A stretch of DNA of 14,108 bases from Ruminococcus difficilis (GTDB lineage Bacteria > Bacillota_A > Clostridia > Oscillospirales > Acutalibacteraceae). The stretch lies in assembly GCF_016680995.1 (NCBI RefSeq), contig NZ_JAEQMG010000108.1, positions 1 to 14,108 of the forward strand. Direction: 5' to 3'. Shown piece by piece: positions 1-6,773 of this stretch (positions are counted from its first letter, which is position 1; each line of letters starts with the position of its first letter). The notes under the pieces were generated by a model. It ran no database searches, had not been told where the DNA came from, and was given only the letters and a program-made list of their open reading frames with translations. The translations under genes and the position numbers were made by a program.

Positions 1-180
1 AATGCTCAGGGACGGTTCGTGATTCCTCCAGCTCTGCGCAAGATCGCCAAAATCGAGGGCGAGGCGCTTGTGCTGGGAATGGACACAAGAATCGAGATCT
101 GGAGCAGAGAGGTATATGACGAGTTCATGCTGTCACAGCAGCCGGTGCTTGAAGAGGCGCTGGAGAACTTCGTGTTCTAG
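1..180 (+). CDS. mraZ: MraZ, C-terminal part (5' end outside window)
   Basis: Frame 1 is open from the first base to a TAG at 178-180 and gives 59 residues. They begin NAQGRFVIPPALRKIAKIEG and continue through LVLGMDTRIEIWS, which matches the second AbrB-like repeat of MraZ (the D/NxxGR-IPxxLR signature followed by the G-x(4)-IEIW strand). MraZ is a ring-forming DNA-binding protein that in several bacteria controls transcription of the dcw cluster from sites upstream of its own gene; those sites would lie left of the window. The gene is immediately followed by rsmH, the usual order. The rsmH ribosome binding site overlaps the mraZ stop codon, so the two are probably co-translated. The missing 5' end is due only to the window boundary; nothing suggests a broken gene. 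Confidence 0.93.
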   Translation, partial: NAQGRFVIPPALRKIAKIEGEALVLGMDTRIEIWSREVYDEFMLSQQPVLEEALENFVF

Positions 181-188
181 GAGGCGTT

Positions 189-1112
189 ATGGATTTTTCC
201 CACAAGCCCGTCCTGCTCGAAGAAGCAATCGAAGGACTCGCAATAAAAGAAAACGGAATATATGTGGACGGAACTGCGGGCGGAGGCGGTCATTCGAGCG
301 AGATACTCAAACGCCTCCGCGGCGGCACACTGATCTCGATCGACCGCGACCCCGACGCGATTCAGACGCTTACAAAGCGTTTCGCAAAGAACGAGAATTC
401 GATCATCGTCAAGGGAAACTACGGGGATATGCGCGAGCTGCTCGCGCAGAGAAAGCTCTACAGGGTCGACGGAGTGCTGCTCGATATCGGCGTTTCCTCA
501 CATCAGCTTGACACAGCTGAAAGAGGATTTTCATTTCACGAGGACGCGCCGCTCGATATGCGCATGAGCCAGAAGGGTACGACGGCGGCTGAGCTTGTAA
601 ACACCCTGCCGTATGAGGAGCTGCGCAGGATTTTGTTTGAGTACGGCGAGGAGAAATACGCCGGCTCTATCGCTAAGGGAATAATCGCCGCCCGTGAGCA
701 AAAGCCGCTCGAAACGACGTTTGAGCTCGCCGAAATCGTCAAGGCGAACGTGCCGCAGAAGGTAAGGCGCGACGGTCACCCTGCGCGAAAGACATTTCAG
801 GCGATACGCATCGCGGTAAACGACGAGCTCGGAGAGCTGTCGCGCGGACTTGAGAACGCGTTTGAGCTTTTGGACAGCGGCGGAAGGCTTGCTGTTATCA
901 CCTTCCATTCGCTCGAGGACAGGATAGTGAAGCAGCAGATGGCTCAGTGGTGCAGGGGCTGCACATGCCCCAAGGACTTCCCGGTCTGCGTCTGCGGAAA
1001 CACCCCAAAAGCAAAATTAGTCAATAAAAAACCCGTTTGTGCAAATGAAACAGAATTGACAGAAAACCCCAGAGCGAGGAGTGCAAAGTTGAGAATATGC
1101 GAAAAAATTTAA
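189..1112 (+). CDS. rsmH: 16S rRNA m4C1402 methyltransferase RsmH (MraW)
   Basis: RsmH transfers a methyl group from S-adenosylmethionine to N4 of C1402 in 16S rRNA, in the ribosomal P site. The 307-residue protein is full length for the family. It shows the N-terminal HKPVLL (5-10), the SAM-binding DGTAGGGGHS (27-36), the acidic strand end DRDPDAI (52-58), DIGVSSHQLD (99-108) followed by RGFSFHEDAPLDMRM, and near the C-terminus VITFHSLEDRIVK. A Cys-rich stretch (CRGCTCPKDFPVCVCG) precedes the conserved RARSAKLR end. The ATG at 189 is preceded by AGGAGG at 179-184, which overlaps the mraZ TAG and lies only 4 bases from the start. It is not itself a division gene but is almost always in second place in dcw clusters. 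The following 299 bases are non-coding, so the ftsL operon may be expressed partly independently. Confidence 0.97.
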   Translation: MDFSHKPVLLEEAIEGLAIKENGIYVDGTAGGGGHSSEILKRLRGGTLISIDRDPDAIQTLTKRFAKNENSIIVKGNYGDMRELLAQRKLYRVDGVLLDIGVSSHQLDTAERGFSFHEDAPLDMRMSQKGTTAAELVNTLPYEELRRILFEYGEEKYAGSIAKGIIAAREQKPLETTFELAEIVKANVPQKVRRDGHPARKTFQAIRIAVNDELGELSRGLENAFELLDSGGRLAVITFHSLEDRIVKQQMAQWCRGCTCPKDFPVCVCGNTPKAKLVNKKPVCANETELTENPRARSAKLRICEKI

Positions 1113-1130
1113 GTTTTTTCTTCTCAGCTA

Positions 1131-1159
1131 TGGACAAACGCGGTATTTTGGTGTAAAAT
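1131..1159 (+). promoter_or_regulatory. candidate sigma-A type promoter for the ftsL-spoVD operon
   Basis: TGGACA at 1131-1136 matches the -35 consensus at five of six positions. It is separated by 17 bases from TAAAAT at 1154-1159, which matches the -10 consensus at five of six. The surrounding DNA is AT-rich. A transcript from here would start near 1166 and have a leader of about 245 bases before the ftsL start codon. Other weaker hexamer pairs lie closer to ftsL, for example TTGAAA at 1301-1306, so the true start is not settled. Confidence 0.5.
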
Positions 1160-1168
1160 ATAACAAAA

Positions 1169-1186
1169 CTGTAAATAATATTACAG
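1169..1186. repeat. short inverted repeat just downstream of the candidate promoter
   Basis: CTGTAA at 1169-1174 and TTACAG at 1181-1186 are perfect inverted arms around a 6-base AT centre. They begin 9 bases after the proposed -10 element, so they span or immediately follow the expected transcription start. This geometry fits an operator for a dimeric repressor or a small 5' stem-loop. With 6-base arms in AT-rich DNA, chance occurrence is also possible. Confidence 0.3.
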
Positions 1187-1411
1187 CTACAACCGCTTGT
1201 GATTTACAAAGCTGTTATGACTAAATATCCGGTAAAAACGGCTTGAAACCGTAATTTCGGACAGATTGTGTGTGATTTCTGAAATCAAATTGTTAAAATT
1301 TTGAAACTTTTTGATTTGAAAGAATTAAATTGCCGTATTATTTTGAAAAGTTCGGCGAAATAGTGTGTTTTGTGAAAATTTTGTATAGAGAAAGGCATAA
1401 GGTGCAATCCA

Positions 1412-1945
1412 ATGGCATACAATAATAATGCTGCTTATGACTTAACACTTTTTGACGAGGAAAATACATACTCCTCAGCCGCTCCCAAGCGCCGCGAGGA
1501 AGAACCCGTCAAAAAGCCTAAGAAAAAAGTTAAAAATAATGTAGTCGAGTTTTCCGAGGAGGACAAGCTCAAGGCAAGACGCCGTAAGCATAATCCTTTC
1601 AAGCTTCTGCTCGGCGGCGTAAGCGCGGCGGTAGTCACCGTGATCATCGGTTTCATCATCGTCGGCCAGGTACAGCTCACAGAGCTCAACCAGCAGATCA
1701 TTTCCGCTCAGGAGACCCTCGAGGATACCCAGAGCATTTATACCCAGAACCAGATGAAGCTCGAAGCCAATCTCTCAAACGCTGAGATTGAGAAGTACGC
1801 TGCTTCGCTCGGCATGACCAAAGCCTCTAACGCACAGAAGGAGTTTATCTCTCTCGAGGGCGGCGACAAAGCAGAGGTGAGCGTTCAGAAGAGTGAGAAT
1901 ATTTTCACCCAGTTTATCGAATCAATTAAAAATCTTTGGTCATAA
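1412..1945 (+). CDS. ftsL: FtsL-like cell division protein (bitopic, coiled coil)
   Basis: The 177-residue product has the architecture of FtsL/DivIC-family divisome proteins. A charged, Lys-rich cytoplasmic part (1-60) is followed by one transmembrane helix (about 63-86, LLLGGVSAAVVTVIIGFIIV) and an extracytoplasmic coiled-coil segment (about 88-125) rich in Gln, Glu and Leu. The family-typical EIEKYAASLGM then precedes a short tail. FtsL bridges FtsB/DivIC and DivIB and activates the FtsW-class B PBP synthase at the septum. Sequence conservation in this family is low, so the call rests on topology, the LGM motif, length, and position between rsmH and the PBP gene. The ATG at 1412 is preceded by AAGGTG at 1399-1404 with 7-base spacing. 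The cytoplasmic part is longer than in many FtsL proteins. Confidence 0.85.
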   Translation: MAYNNNAAYDLTLFDEENTYSSAAPKRREEEPVKKPKKKVKNNVVEFSEEDKLKARRRKHNPFKLLLGGVSAAVVTVIIGFIIVGQVQLTELNQQIISAQETLEDTQSIYTQNQMKLEANLSNAEIEKYAASLGMTKASNAQKEFISLEGGDKAEVSVQKSENIFTQFIESIKNLWS

Positions 1946-1987
1946 CATTCATTGAAATTAAATATAATGAACTGACAAATCAGAATG

Positions 1988-2019
1988 AGAGTTAAGGCTT
2001 AAAATGTCTTGGCTCTTTT
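1988..2019 (+). terminator. candidate attenuator or weak intrinsic terminator before the PBP gene
   Basis: Positions 1988-1998 (AGAGTTAAGGC) can pair along all 11 bases with 2006-2016 (GTCTTGGCTCT) if three G-U pairs are allowed, with a 7-base AT loop. The stem runs directly into TTTT and a pyrimidine-rich stretch. The stem is GC-poor and the T-run is short, so full termination is unlikely; partial termination or a processing site between ftsL and the PBP gene fits better. Confidence 0.4.
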
Positions 2020-2096
2020 CCTTGTTTATAGAGGGCAAATGCAAAATGCAGAATTCTCCCGATATTTTGCGGGTAAATGATATATGATTGCGGTGG

Positions 2097-2102
2097 AAGG
2101 AG
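2097..2102 (+). promoter_or_regulatory. Shine-Dalgarno that sets the TTG start of the PBP gene
   Basis: AAGGAG at 2097-2102 lies 6 bases before TTG at 2109-2111. The longer frame from TTG 2088 would place this site inside the coding sequence and has no good site of its own, and no ATG is available before the transmembrane segment. Confidence 0.75.
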
Positions 2103-2108
2103 TATATT

Positions 2109-4382
2109 TTGGAAGATAACAAGAAGAAATCAACACCACCCAAAAAGCGTGCCGACAAGGGTCCAAACCAGCGGCTGCGCCAGAGAACGGCGGTTCTCAT
2201 TATACTGATACTCGTCGTCGGTTTCGGCGCGACGCTTCTGCGCCTGTCCTTTCTGACGATGGTTCAGGGCAGCGAGCTGCAGGAGAAGGCTGTCAGCCAG
2301 CAGCTCAGCGATACCGTCCTCACCGCAAAGCGCGGCTCGATTTACGACGCGAAGGGCACTACCCTCGCGGAGAGCGCCTCGGTGTGGCAGGTCGTGCTCG
2401 CGCCTATCAACTTCGAGAACGACGAGCAGCGTCAGGCGGCGGCAAAGGGTCTGTCGGAGATCCTCGGTCTGGACTACGAGAACGTCCTCGAAAAGACCAA
2501 GCAGCAGAATTACTACACCGTCGTCAAGCGCAAAATCGAGGTTGAGCAGCGCGACCAGGTCATGGAGCTGCAGGAAAAGCTCAGCAAGGACTACAACTGC
2601 GGCGCTGTTATCCAGCTCCTCGACGACTACAAGCGCTACTACCCCAAGGACGACCTCGCCTCCTGCGTAATCGGCTTTACGGGCGCGGACGAACAGGGAC
2701 TTGAGGGTGTAGAGTACAAATACGACGACTACCTCTCGGGCACCCCGGGACGAATCGTCACCGCCAAAAACGCGCGCGGCACCAACATGCCCTTCCAGTT
2801 TGAGCAGAACGTCGAGAGCGAGGACGGAAAAAATATCTACCTCACGATCGACGAGGGGATCCAGAGCATCTGCGAAAAGCACATGGCTCAGGCAATCATC
2901 GACAACAACGTACTCAATCGCGGCGTCTGTATCGCGATGGACGTAAACACGGCCGCTATCCTCGCTATGGTCACCGCCAACGGCTACAACCTCAACGACC
3001 CGTACACGCTTCCCGCGGAAACGGAGCTCAAGATAAAGGAGCTTCCCGAGAAGGAGCAGGACGCCGAGGAGAGCAAGTCCCTCGCGGCGATGTGGCGAAA
3101 CAAGTGCGTTGCGGATACATACATGCCCGGTTCGGTATTCAAGATGTGTACCGCTTCAATGGCGCTTGAGGAGGGTAAGATCACCGACAGCTCACGCTTC
3201 ACCTGCGGCGGCTATATGCGCGTCGAGGACTACGATATCGGCTGTTCGGTAACCTCGGGTCACGGCACCCAGACCTTCCTCGAATCCTTCTGCCATTCCT
3301 GCAACCCCGCATTCATTCAGATCGGTCAGCTCGTAGGAATAGATAAGTTCCGCGACTACTATACAGCCTTCGGCTTCTCCGAGAAGTCGGGCATCGACCT
3401 CCCCGGTGAGGCGGACGACAGCTTCTGGCCCGAGGGTCAGATGGGTATGGTCGACCTCGCGGTTGCGTCCTTCGGACAGAACTTCAACATCACTCCGCTC
3501 AGCATGATCACCGCCTGCGCGGCTGTCTGCAACGGCGGTTATGTTCTCCAGCCCTACGTCGTTTCAAAGATCACCGACTCCAAGGGCAACGTCGTAAAGA
3601 CGATGGAGAAGAAGGTCAAGCGCCAGGTCATCTCCAACGAGACCTCAAAGAAAATGTGCGAGATGCTCGCGGCGTATCCCGAGGTCAACGGCGCTTCGGG
3701 CGGCTACGTAGCCGGCTACAAGACGGGCGGCAAGACCGGTACCTCCGAGAAAATCGGCGTTGAAAAGAAGCAGAGCTCCTTTGAGAAGGACTACATCTCG
3801 TCCTTCTGCGGAATCGCTCCCACAGACGACCCGCAGATCGCGCTGCTTGTTTTCCTCGACACTCCCGACGGCGGAGCGTACTACGGCTCGCAGATCGCGG
3901 CGCCTATCTTCATCAATATCATGACGGAGCTGCTTCCGTACCTCGAGGTCAAGACGGACTACTCCGACGAGGATCTCGCGTACCTTAACGTCAGCATGGG
4001 CGACTACACCACCCTCTCTGTTGACGAGGCGCTCAAGAAGGCTGAGGCGGACGGCTTCATCGCCACCGTGATCGGCTCGGGCTCGACGGTGCTCTCTCAG
4101 ATCCCGACGGTATCCTCACAGGTTGCGGCAGGCTCGAACGTCGTGCTCTACACCGAGGGCAACCAGCCCGAAAAGGTCACTGTGCCGAGCTTCCTCGGCT
4201 GCGCGGCCTACGAGGCGAACAGCGTCGCACTTCAGGCGGGACTGAACGTCAGCTACTCGGGCGCTGTCAGCTCGGGCGGCGTCGCGGTTGCACAGAGCAT
4301 CGCGGAAGGCGCTGAGGTTGCCAGAGGCACGGTCGTCAGCGTCACCTTCGCGGCGAACACCAGCGACGGCAACAGCGACTAA
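2109..4382 (+). CDS. spoVD: class B penicillin-binding protein with two PASTA domains (SpoVD/PBP2B type)
   Basis: This is a septal transpeptidase of 757 residues from the TTG start. It crosslinks glycan strands made by the neighbouring FtsW/SpoVE. Visible parts are a basic N-terminus, one transmembrane anchor (about 27-45), a PBP dimerisation domain starting with RGSIYD (75-80), and the transpeptidase domain with S342-V-F-K, S397-C-N and K542-T-G-T. Two C-terminal PASTA repeats follow (about 629-688 and 690-750). C379 and C398 sit 19 residues apart, with C398 being the x of the SxN motif. As I recall, B. subtilis SpoVD has a redox-controlled pair, Cys332/Cys351, with the same spacing, which favours SpoVD over the vegetative PBP2B. 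The sole class B PBP of a dcw cluster may still serve ordinary division, so the role is open between division and spore cortex synthesis. It is followed by mraY after 55 bases. Confidence 0.92.
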   Translation: MEDNKKKSTPPKKRADKGPNQRLRQRTAVLIILILVVGFGATLLRLSFLTMVQGSELQEKAVSQQLSDTVLTAKRGSIYDAKGTTLAESASVWQVVLAPINFENDEQRQAAAKGLSEILGLDYENVLEKTKQQNYYTVVKRKIEVEQRDQVMELQEKLSKDYNCGAVIQLLDDYKRYYPKDDLASCVIGFTGADEQGLEGVEYKYDDYLSGTPGRIVTAKNARGTNMPFQFEQNVESEDGKNIYLTIDEGIQSICEKHMAQAIIDNNVLNRGVCIAMDVNTAAILAMVTANGYNLNDPYTLPAETELKIKELPEKEQDAEESKSLAAMWRNKCVADTYMPGSVFKMCTASMALEEGKITDSSRFTCGGYMRVEDYDIGCSVTSGHGTQTFLESFCHSCNPAFIQIGQLVGIDKFRDYYTAFGFSEKSGIDLPGEADDSFWPEGQMGMVDLAVASFGQNFNITPLSMITACAAVCNGGYVLQPYVVSKITDSKGNVVKTMEKKVKRQVISNETSKKMCEMLAAYPEVNGASGGYVAGYKTGGKTGTSEKIGVEKKQSSFEKDYISSFCGIAPTDDPQIALLVFLDTPDGGAYYGSQIAAPIFINIMTELLPYLEVKTDYSDEDLAYLNVSMGDYTTLSVDEALKKAEADGFIATVIGSGSTVLSQIPTVSSQVAAGSNVVLYTEGNQPEKVTVPSFLGCAAYEANSVALQAGLNVSYSGAVSSGGVAVAQSIAEGAEVARGTVVSVTFAANTSDGNSD

Positions 4383-4422
4383 GCAATTTATTCTGAGATT
4401 ATTTGTCATATAAGCGAAAATG

Positions 4423-4428
4423 AAAGGA
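4423..4428 (+). promoter_or_regulatory. Shine-Dalgarno that selects the mraY start at 4438
   Basis: AAAGGA at 4423-4428 lies 9 bases before ATG 4438. The upstream in-frame ATG at 4420 has no comparable site, and using it would add six residues ahead of the first membrane helix. Confidence 0.6.
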
Positions 4429-4437
4429 ACGGTAAAT

Positions 4438-5466
4438 ATGTTAGTATACGGAATATGGACGTTTTGCGCGGCGATTGCTGCCTTCCTGATTTCGGCTGTG
4501 ACGGGAAAGTTTCTGATTCCCTTCCTCCACAAGCTCAACTTCGGACAGACGATCCTTGAGGAAGGCCCCAAGTGGCACAAGAGCAAGCAGGGTACTCCCA
4601 TCATGGGCGGTATCATGTTCATCATCGCCATCGTTGCGGTTTCGGTTATCAGCACCGTGGTTTACATGCTCACGGGCTCGGGCTTCATCGAGACCTACTT
4701 CTCGGACATCAGCCGCGAGGTCACTTTCATCTTCGCAGGTCTCGGACTTGCGCTCGCCAACGGTCTGATAGGCTTTATCGACGACTACACAAAGGTAGTC
4801 AAGAAGCGCAACCTCGGACTCACCGCCATTCAGAAGCTCGTTTTACAGTTTGCGGTTGCGGGAGCATATCTCGCGACCCTCGGAATCGCGGGCTACGGCA
4901 CTTCAACTATCATTCCCTTCGTCGGCTCTGTCGACCTCGGATTCTTCTATTATATCATCGCGGCAATCGTGATCGTCGGCGTAGTTAACGCAGTCAACCT
5001 CACCGACGGCGTAGACGGCCTCGACGGCTCGATCACATTCTTCGTCGCCGTCAGCTTCATGCTTATCGCAAGCAAGCTCTATTCTCTCGGCATCACCGCC
5101 GTCAGCGCGGCTATAGCGGGAGCCTGCCTCGGATTTTTGGTATGGAACTTCCACCCCGCGAAGGTATTCATGGGCGACACAGGCTCGCTCTTCCTCGGCG
5201 GCATCGTGTGCGCGCTTGCGTTCGCGGTCAATATGCCGATACTCCTTCTGCCGCTCGGCATCGTCTATCTCTGCGAGATGTTCTCGGTTATGCTGCAGGT
5301 CGGCTACTTCAAGCTCACCCACGGCAAACGCCTCTTTAAGATGAGCCCGATTCATCACCACTTTGAGATGTGCGGCTGGAGCGAGGTCAAGATCGTCGCC
5401 GTATTCAGCGCGGTAACCGCTCTCTTCGGCGCGGGCTCGTTCCTGCTGGTTCTCTTCGGAGTATGA
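4438..5466 (+). CDS. mraY: phospho-N-acetylmuramoyl-pentapeptide transferase MraY
   Basis: MraY transfers phospho-MurNAc-pentapeptide from UDP to undecaprenyl phosphate at the inner face of the membrane, making lipid I. The 342-residue protein is strongly hydrophobic with about ten membrane helices. It carries the family motifs PKWHKSKQGTPIMGG (44-58), the catalytic DDYTKV (115-120), NLTDGVDGLDG (187-197), FMGDTGSLFLGG (244-255) and MSPIHHHFE (302-310). Asp115, Asp116, Asp248 and the His triplet 306-308 are all present, so it should be active. The start at 4438 is chosen for its ribosome binding site. The gene sits between the PBP and ftsW genes; murD, often found here, is missing. Its product is the substrate of MurG encoded two genes downstream. 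Confidence 0.97.
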   Translation: MLVYGIWTFCAAIAAFLISAVTGKFLIPFLHKLNFGQTILEEGPKWHKSKQGTPIMGGIMFIIAIVAVSVISTVVYMLTGSGFIETYFSDISREVTFIFAGLGLALANGLIGFIDDYTKVVKKRNLGLTAIQKLVLQFAVAGAYLATLGIAGYGTSTIIPFVGSVDLGFFYYIIAAIVIVGVVNAVNLTDGVDGLDGSITFFVAVSFMLIASKLYSLGITAVSAAIAGACLGFLVWNFHPAKVFMGDTGSLFLGGIVCALAFAVNMPILLLPLGIVYLCEMFSVMLQVGYFKLTHGKRLFKMSPIHHHFEMCGWSEVKIVAVFSAVTALFGAGSFLLVLFGV

Positions 5467-5499
5467 TAATAACTACTACAATTCCTTTGGAGGTAAGCA

Positions 5500-6759
5500 A
5501 TGGCTCCAAACAGAAAATTACTATATAAGGGCGACGTTAACCGCATCTATGACGATGAGTACAAGGCGTCGCAGGCGGCGAAGAAGGAGAAGCTCTTCAT
5601 CAGACCGTCGCGTCAGCGCAAGATGAAGAACGCCAAGTGGTTCGGGATCGGCATGGGAATAGACCTGCCGTTCTGCATAATCCTGCTCGTTCTGCTGACA
5701 ATAGGAACGATCATGATGTTCTCGGCGAGCTACGCCTTCGCCTACTACACCCAGAGCGACAGCTACTACTTCCTTATCCGTCAGCTGATATTCGTCGTAG
5801 TCGGCATAATCGCCATGGGCGTAATGTCCTTTTTCAACTACAACAAGCTCCACAAGATAGCGCCGCTCGTACTCGGCATAGCGTATGTCTGTCTGCTTGC
5901 GGTACTCGTGCTTCCCGCGGGCGACGGCGGCGTAAAGCGCTGGATACCTCTGGGCATGTTCAATATCCAGCCCTCAGAGATCGCGAAATTCGCGGTTATC
6001 CTGTTCTTCGCACACTGGGCGAGCAAGTACTACGACAAGATGCAGCTCGCGAAGTTCAGCGTGCTGCCGGGCATCATTGTATTCGGCTCGATCGCGATGC
6101 TGCTGTTTCTTGAGCCGCACTACTCGGGTATCGTAATCATCGGTATGCTCACCGTACTGATGCTCTATATCGGCGGAATGAAAACAAAGTACCTGCTTAT
6201 CGGCGGAGTAATCCTCGGCGGTTTGGTGCTTGTGCTCGCGGTGACGGGCGGTCTGAGCTACGCTATGAGCCGAATGGACGGCTGGGGTCAGGCGCTCGAA
6301 TACACAACCGAGGAGATGTGGCAAACCACATGGCAGACCCGAAACTCGCTCTACGCGATAGGCTCGGGCGGCTTGTGGGGACTCGGCCTCGGACAGTCGC
6401 GCCAGAAGTACCTCTATCTGCCCGAACCGCAGAACGACTTCATCTTCGCGATAGTCGTCGAGGAGCTTGGACTTATCGGCGCGGCGATCATCCTCCTGAT
6501 TTTTGCTCTGCTCGTATGGAGAGGAATCACTCTCTCGCTGCGTTCAAAGGATAAATTCGGAAAGCTGCTCGGTATCGGATTGACCTCGCAGATCGGCATT
6601 CAGGTCGTCCTCAACATTCTCGTTATCACCGACTGGCTCCCGAACACGGGTATCAGCCTCCCGTTCTTCAGCTACGGCGGCTCCTCGCTGATCATGCTTT
6701 TGGCGCAGATGGGCATTGTGCTCTCGATTTCGAGAACGGCAAATATTGAACGGCAGTAA
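5500..6759 (+). CDS. ftsW: SEDS glycan polymerase FtsW/SpoVE
   Basis: This polytopic membrane protein of 419 residues belongs to the SEDS family (FtsW/RodA/SpoVE), which polymerises lipid II into glycan with a partner class B PBP, most likely the one encoded at 2109-4382. A basic cytoplasmic extension of about 50 residues precedes the first helix. Family motifs include KRWIPLGMFNIQPSEIAKFA (146-165), LEPHYSG (204-210), SLYAIGSGGLWGLGLGQSRQ (283-302), YLYLPEPQNDFIFAI and the final TGISLPFFSYGGSS. The stretch between about 258 and 282, where SEDS proteins usually show a DPxxDPxGxGxQ-like loop, is divergent and a few residues longer. GGAGG at 5489-5493 lies 6 bases before the ATG. Sequence alone does not separate vegetative FtsW from sporulation SpoVE. 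Confidence 0.93.
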   Translation: MAPNRKLLYKGDVNRIYDDEYKASQAAKKEKLFIRPSRQRKMKNAKWFGIGMGIDLPFCIILLVLLTIGTIMMFSASYAFAYYTQSDSYYFLIRQLIFVVVGIIAMGVMSFFNYNKLHKIAPLVLGIAYVCLLAVLVLPAGDGGVKRWIPLGMFNIQPSEIAKFAVILFFAHWASKYYDKMQLAKFSVLPGIIVFGSIAMLLFLEPHYSGIVIIGMLTVLMLYIGGMKTKYLLIGGVILGGLVLVLAVTGGLSYAMSRMDGWGQALEYTTEEMWQTTWQTRNSLYAIGSGGLWGLGLGQSRQKYLYLPEPQNDFIFAIVVEELGLIGAAIILLIFALLVWRGITLSLRSKDKFGKLLGIGLTSQIGIQVVLNILVITDWLPNTGISLPFFSYGGSSLIMLLAQMGIVLSISRTANIERQ

Positions 6760-6763
6760 TTTT

Positions 6764-6768
6764 GGAGG
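6764..6768 (+). promoter_or_regulatory. Shine-Dalgarno that selects the murG start at 6774
   Basis: GGAGG at 6764-6768 is 5 bases from ATG 6774. An in-frame TTG at 6762 would add four residues but overlaps this site, and MurG proteins normally begin right before the glycine-rich loop. Confidence 0.8.
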
Positions 6769-6773
6769 TTCCT

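Larger units (their letters stand above)
1113..1411 (+). other. AT-rich non-coding gap between rsmH and ftsL
   Basis: This 299-base stretch has no convincing gene on either strand; the ATG-initiated frames at 1130 and 1218 close after 8 to 9 codons. It is much richer in A and T than the flanking genes and carries several promoter-like hexamers and short inverted repeats. One arm pair is at 1169-1174/1181-1186 and GATTT-ctg-AAATC lies around 1274-1286. I see no intrinsic terminator with a T-run after rsmH, so read-through from mraZ-rsmH is possible. The size and base composition suggest a long 5' untranslated region or several promoters for ftsL and the downstream genes. Confidence 0.6.
1946..2108 (+). 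other. structured leader between ftsL and the PBP gene
   Basis: These 163 bases hold no gene. They contain a hairpin at 1988-2016 followed by a short T-run. A second set of complementary segments comes next: GCAAAAT near 2042 pairs with ATTTTGC near 2065, and CCCG pairs with CGGG around 2058-2073. Last is the ribosome binding site of the next gene. A TATAAT hexamer occurs at 1963-1968, but I see no good -35 at the right distance. Confidence 0.4.

Noticed and set aside
68..511. Plus-strand frame of 147 codons overlapping mraZ and rsmH
   Set aside because: It is Arg- and Ser-rich and overlaps two conserved genes in another frame.
1163..1400. Possible riboswitch or small RNA in the rsmH-ftsL gap
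   Set aside because: I could not recognise any known riboswitch core or T-box pattern; only short AT-rich repeats are visible.
1963..1968. TATAAT as a promoter for the PBP gene
   Set aside because: The nearest -35-like hexamers are at spacings of 5 or 21 bases, so it was not called as a promoter.
2130..2882. Long minus-strand open frame of 250 codons opposite the PBP gene
   Set aside because: It lies inside a gene with clear family motifs on the plus strand. Its product is biased to Val, Leu, Asp and Glu, as expected from the antisense of GC-rich codons, and it has no ribosome binding site or recognisable domain.
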